Origin: Rhodobacterales bacterium UBA3089
GTDB taxonomy: Bacteria; Pseudomonadota; Alphaproteobacteria; Rhodobacterales; Rhodobacteraceae
Direction: 5' to 3'
Assembly (NCBI GenBank): GCA_002367255.1
Contig: DFBD01000129.1
Coordinates: 1 to 8,079, forward strand
Length of the DNA stretch: 8,079 bases
The translations under genes were made by a program, and so were the position numbers. This document shows, one piece after another, positions 6,629 to 8,079 of this stretch. Every line of letters begins with the position of its first letter. The stretch's first letter is position 1. The notes under the pieces are model-generated. The model saw only the letters and a program-made list of their open reading frames with translations. It had not been told where the DNA came from and did not search any database.

Positions 6629-8079
6629 ATGAAAACTAACGTGAAAGCTTGTGTCGTTGGCGGCGGTGTCGTCGGCGCATCCATCGCCTACCATTTGGCC
6701 AAAGCGGGATGGGACGATGTAATCCTGCTGGAACGCGACGAGCTAACCTCAGGCTCCACATGGCACGCCGCTGGCCTGCTGCCACTGTTCAACATGGGTT
6801 ACGCCACGACCCACATCCACGACTATTCGGTTAAATTCTACAAAGAACTAGAAGCCGAGACAGGCCTGAACGCCGGCTTCTCCGTGGTCGGCAACCTGCG
6901 CATGGCCCAAACCGATGAACGCATGGACGAGTACAAACTCTACGCCACCACCGCTGATTCCGTGGGCGTTGAATACGAATTTCTGACACCGGAGCAGGTC
7001 AAATCCCGTTGGCCCCTGATAAAAACCGAAGACCTGAAAGGCGCGCTCTATCACCCGACAGACGGGTACATAAACCCCGCCGACGTCACCATGGCCATGG
7101 CCAAAGGGGCACGCCAACGCGGTGTAGAAATCATTCGTAAGCGGCAGGTCGACAGCTATGAGTGGACGGGCACCGAATGGATCGTGCGCGGCACGGTTAT
7201 GGTCGAGAAAGGCGGTAACCTTATCCCCTCCGAAGAAACCTTCGAAATCCACGCCGAACACGTTGTGACTGCCACGGGCAACCACGCGCAGCGCACGGCC
7301 AAACAGCTGGGCATCAAAATACCCGCCGTCCCTGTTGAACACACATTCATCGTCACCGACGTTGACCCCGCCCTGCAAGCTTATCGCGAAGCCGGCAACC
7401 CCGAGCACCCCGTGATCCGCGACGCCGACGCCCAGTCATATGTACGCGAAGAACGAGGCGGCTGGATCCTCGGCACATACGAACGCAACGCCCCCGCCCG
7501 CTTCGAATACGGCGTACCCGACAGCTTTCGCGCCGACCTTTTCCCGCTTGATCTGGAACGGATCGAAAGCCAGTACATGGCCATGATCCACCGCATGCCA
7601 TCTTGCGAAGAATCCGGCCTGAAAGACGATTTCAACGGCCCGATCTGCTACACACCAGACGGCAACCCGCTGGTCGGCCCCGCCCCCGGTTTGGAAAACA
7701 TGTGGCTGGCCGAAGGTTTCTCTTTCGGCATTACCGCCGCGGGCGGTACCGGTTACTACCTCGCGCAAATGATGGTCGACGGCGAAGCCGACATCGACAT
7801 GGCATCCCTAGACCCGAAACGCTACGGCGACTGGATGACAACCGAATACGCCGCCCGCAAAAACGAGGAATGCTACGAACACGTCTACATCCTCCACCAC
7901 CCTGACGAAGAACGCGAAGCCTGCCGCCCCCTGCGCACCGCGCCATGTTACGACCGCATGAAATCCGCAGGCGCCCAGTTCGGCGTCGTCAACGGAATGG
8001 AGCGCCCGAACTACTTCGCCCCCGAAGGCTTCAGCGATCACGCAAGCCGCTCCTTCCGCCGTGGCGGCTGGTGGCAACA
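6629..8079 (+). CDS. FAD-dependent dimethylglycine/sarcosine dehydrogenase-type enzyme with GcvT domain (partial)
   Basis: The gene runs off the right edge after 483 codons with no stop; relatives are about 800-850 aa. They oxidatively demethylate dimethylglycine or sarcosine and pass the methyl carbon to tetrahydrofolate. The start is firm: GGAGG at 6618-6622 is 6 nt from the ATG. An N-terminal Rossmann FAD site reads VVGGGVVGASIAYHLA (9-24) and ends at LLERDE (33-38). LTSGSTWHAAGL (39-50) includes H46, equivalent to the histidine that bonds covalently to FAD in DMGDH and sarcosine dehydrogenase. YHPTDGYINPADVT (141-154) and GFSFGITAAGGTGYYLAQ (363-380) are typical of the DAO-fold oxidase domain. 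From about residue 430 (RPLRTAPCYDRMKSAGAQFG and MERPNYFAPEG) the linker and start of the folate-binding GcvT-like domain are visible. In marine Rhodobacteraceae such enzymes act in glycine betaine catabolism. Several paralogues usually exist, so the exact substrate is uncertain. Confidence 0.93.
   Translation, partial: MKTNVKACVVGGGVVGASIAYHLAKAGWDDVILLERDELTSGSTWHAAGLLPLFNMGYATTHIHDYSVKFYKELEAETGLNAGFSVVGNLRMAQTDERMDEYKLYATTADSVGVEYEFLTPEQVKSRWPLIKTEDLKGALYHPTDGYINPADVTMAMAKGARQRGVEIIRKRQVDSYEWTGTEWIVRGTVMVEKGGNLIPSEETFEIHAEHVVTATGNHAQRTAKQLGIKIPAVPVEHTFIVTDVDPALQAYREAGNPEHPVIRDADAQSYVREERGGWILGTYERNAPARFEYGVPDSFRADLFPLDLERIESQYMAMIHRMPSCEESGLKDDFNGPICYTPDGNPLVGPAPGLENMWLAEGFSFGITAAGGTGYYLAQMMVDGEADIDMASLDPKRYGDWMTTEYAARKNEECYEHVYILHHPDEEREACRPLRTAPCYDRMKSAGAQFGVVNGMERPNYFAPEGFSDHASRSFRRGGWWQ

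Noticed and set aside
6404..6694. Possible N-terminal extension or small gene upstream of the peptidase on the minus strand
   Set aside because: It is in the peptidase frame but separated from it by a stop codon, overlaps the start of the dehydrogenase gene, and shows no domain. The peptidase N-terminus is already complete at 6373.
6848..7408. 186-codon minus-strand frame inside the dehydrogenase gene
   Set aside because: The opposite strand encodes a clear DMGDH-type protein through the whole interval; the antisense product shows only Gly/Val/Phe-rich composition.
1..8079. CRISPR arrays, tRNA or rRNA genes, insertion sequences, toxin-antitoxin or phage-defence genes
   Set aside because: No regularly spaced repeats, cloverleaf-like segments, transposase motifs or terminal inverted repeats were seen by eye, and nearly all sequence is accounted for by conserved metabolic genes.

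Overview
The window looks like an ordinary chromosomal stretch from an alphaproteobacterium, most likely the Roseobacter group of the Rhodobacteraceae. The clues are moderately high GC, a dimethylglycine dehydrogenase-type flavoenzyme typical of marine methylamine and betaine users, a Dcp-like M3 peptidase, and protein wording that resembles rhodobacteral homologues. This placement is inference from recalled families; no search was run.

Layout. (1) Positions 1-215, minus: the N-terminal part of a small exported protein that runs off the left edge. (2) 341-1648, minus: miaB, the radical-SAM tRNA methylthiotransferase. (3) 1649-1775: a short divergent promoter region carrying a 9-nt inverted repeat. 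(4) 1776-3514, plus: a two-gene unit made of a glycosyltransferase-2/92-like protein without an obvious DxD motif and, overlapping its stop by 4 nt, a FieF-type cation diffusion facilitator. (5) 3527-4291, minus: a protein with two SnoaL/NTF2-like domains in tandem, ending only 12 nt from the transporter stop (convergent). (6) 4308-4357: two hairpins, one resembling a GTAGGGTGGGT-type dispersed repeat and one resembling an intrinsic terminator. (7) 4367-6373, minus: a peptidyl-dipeptidase Dcp-like zinc metallopeptidase. (8) 6374-6628: a 255-bp divergent intergenic region. (9) 6629-8079, plus: an FAD-dependent dimethylglycine/sarcosine dehydrogenase-type enzyme, cut by the right edge just after its GcvT-like folate domain begins.

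The genes do not form one pathway. They are housekeeping and metabolic functions: tRNA thiomethylation, metal export, peptide recycling and one-carbon/methylamine catabolism. I see no insertion sequence, phage gene, CRISPR array, tRNA or rRNA. I found no convincing new multi-gene system. The best leads are the glycosyltransferase-like protein with a substituted DxD position, the internally duplicated SnoaL protein, and the hairpin pair between that gene and the peptidase.
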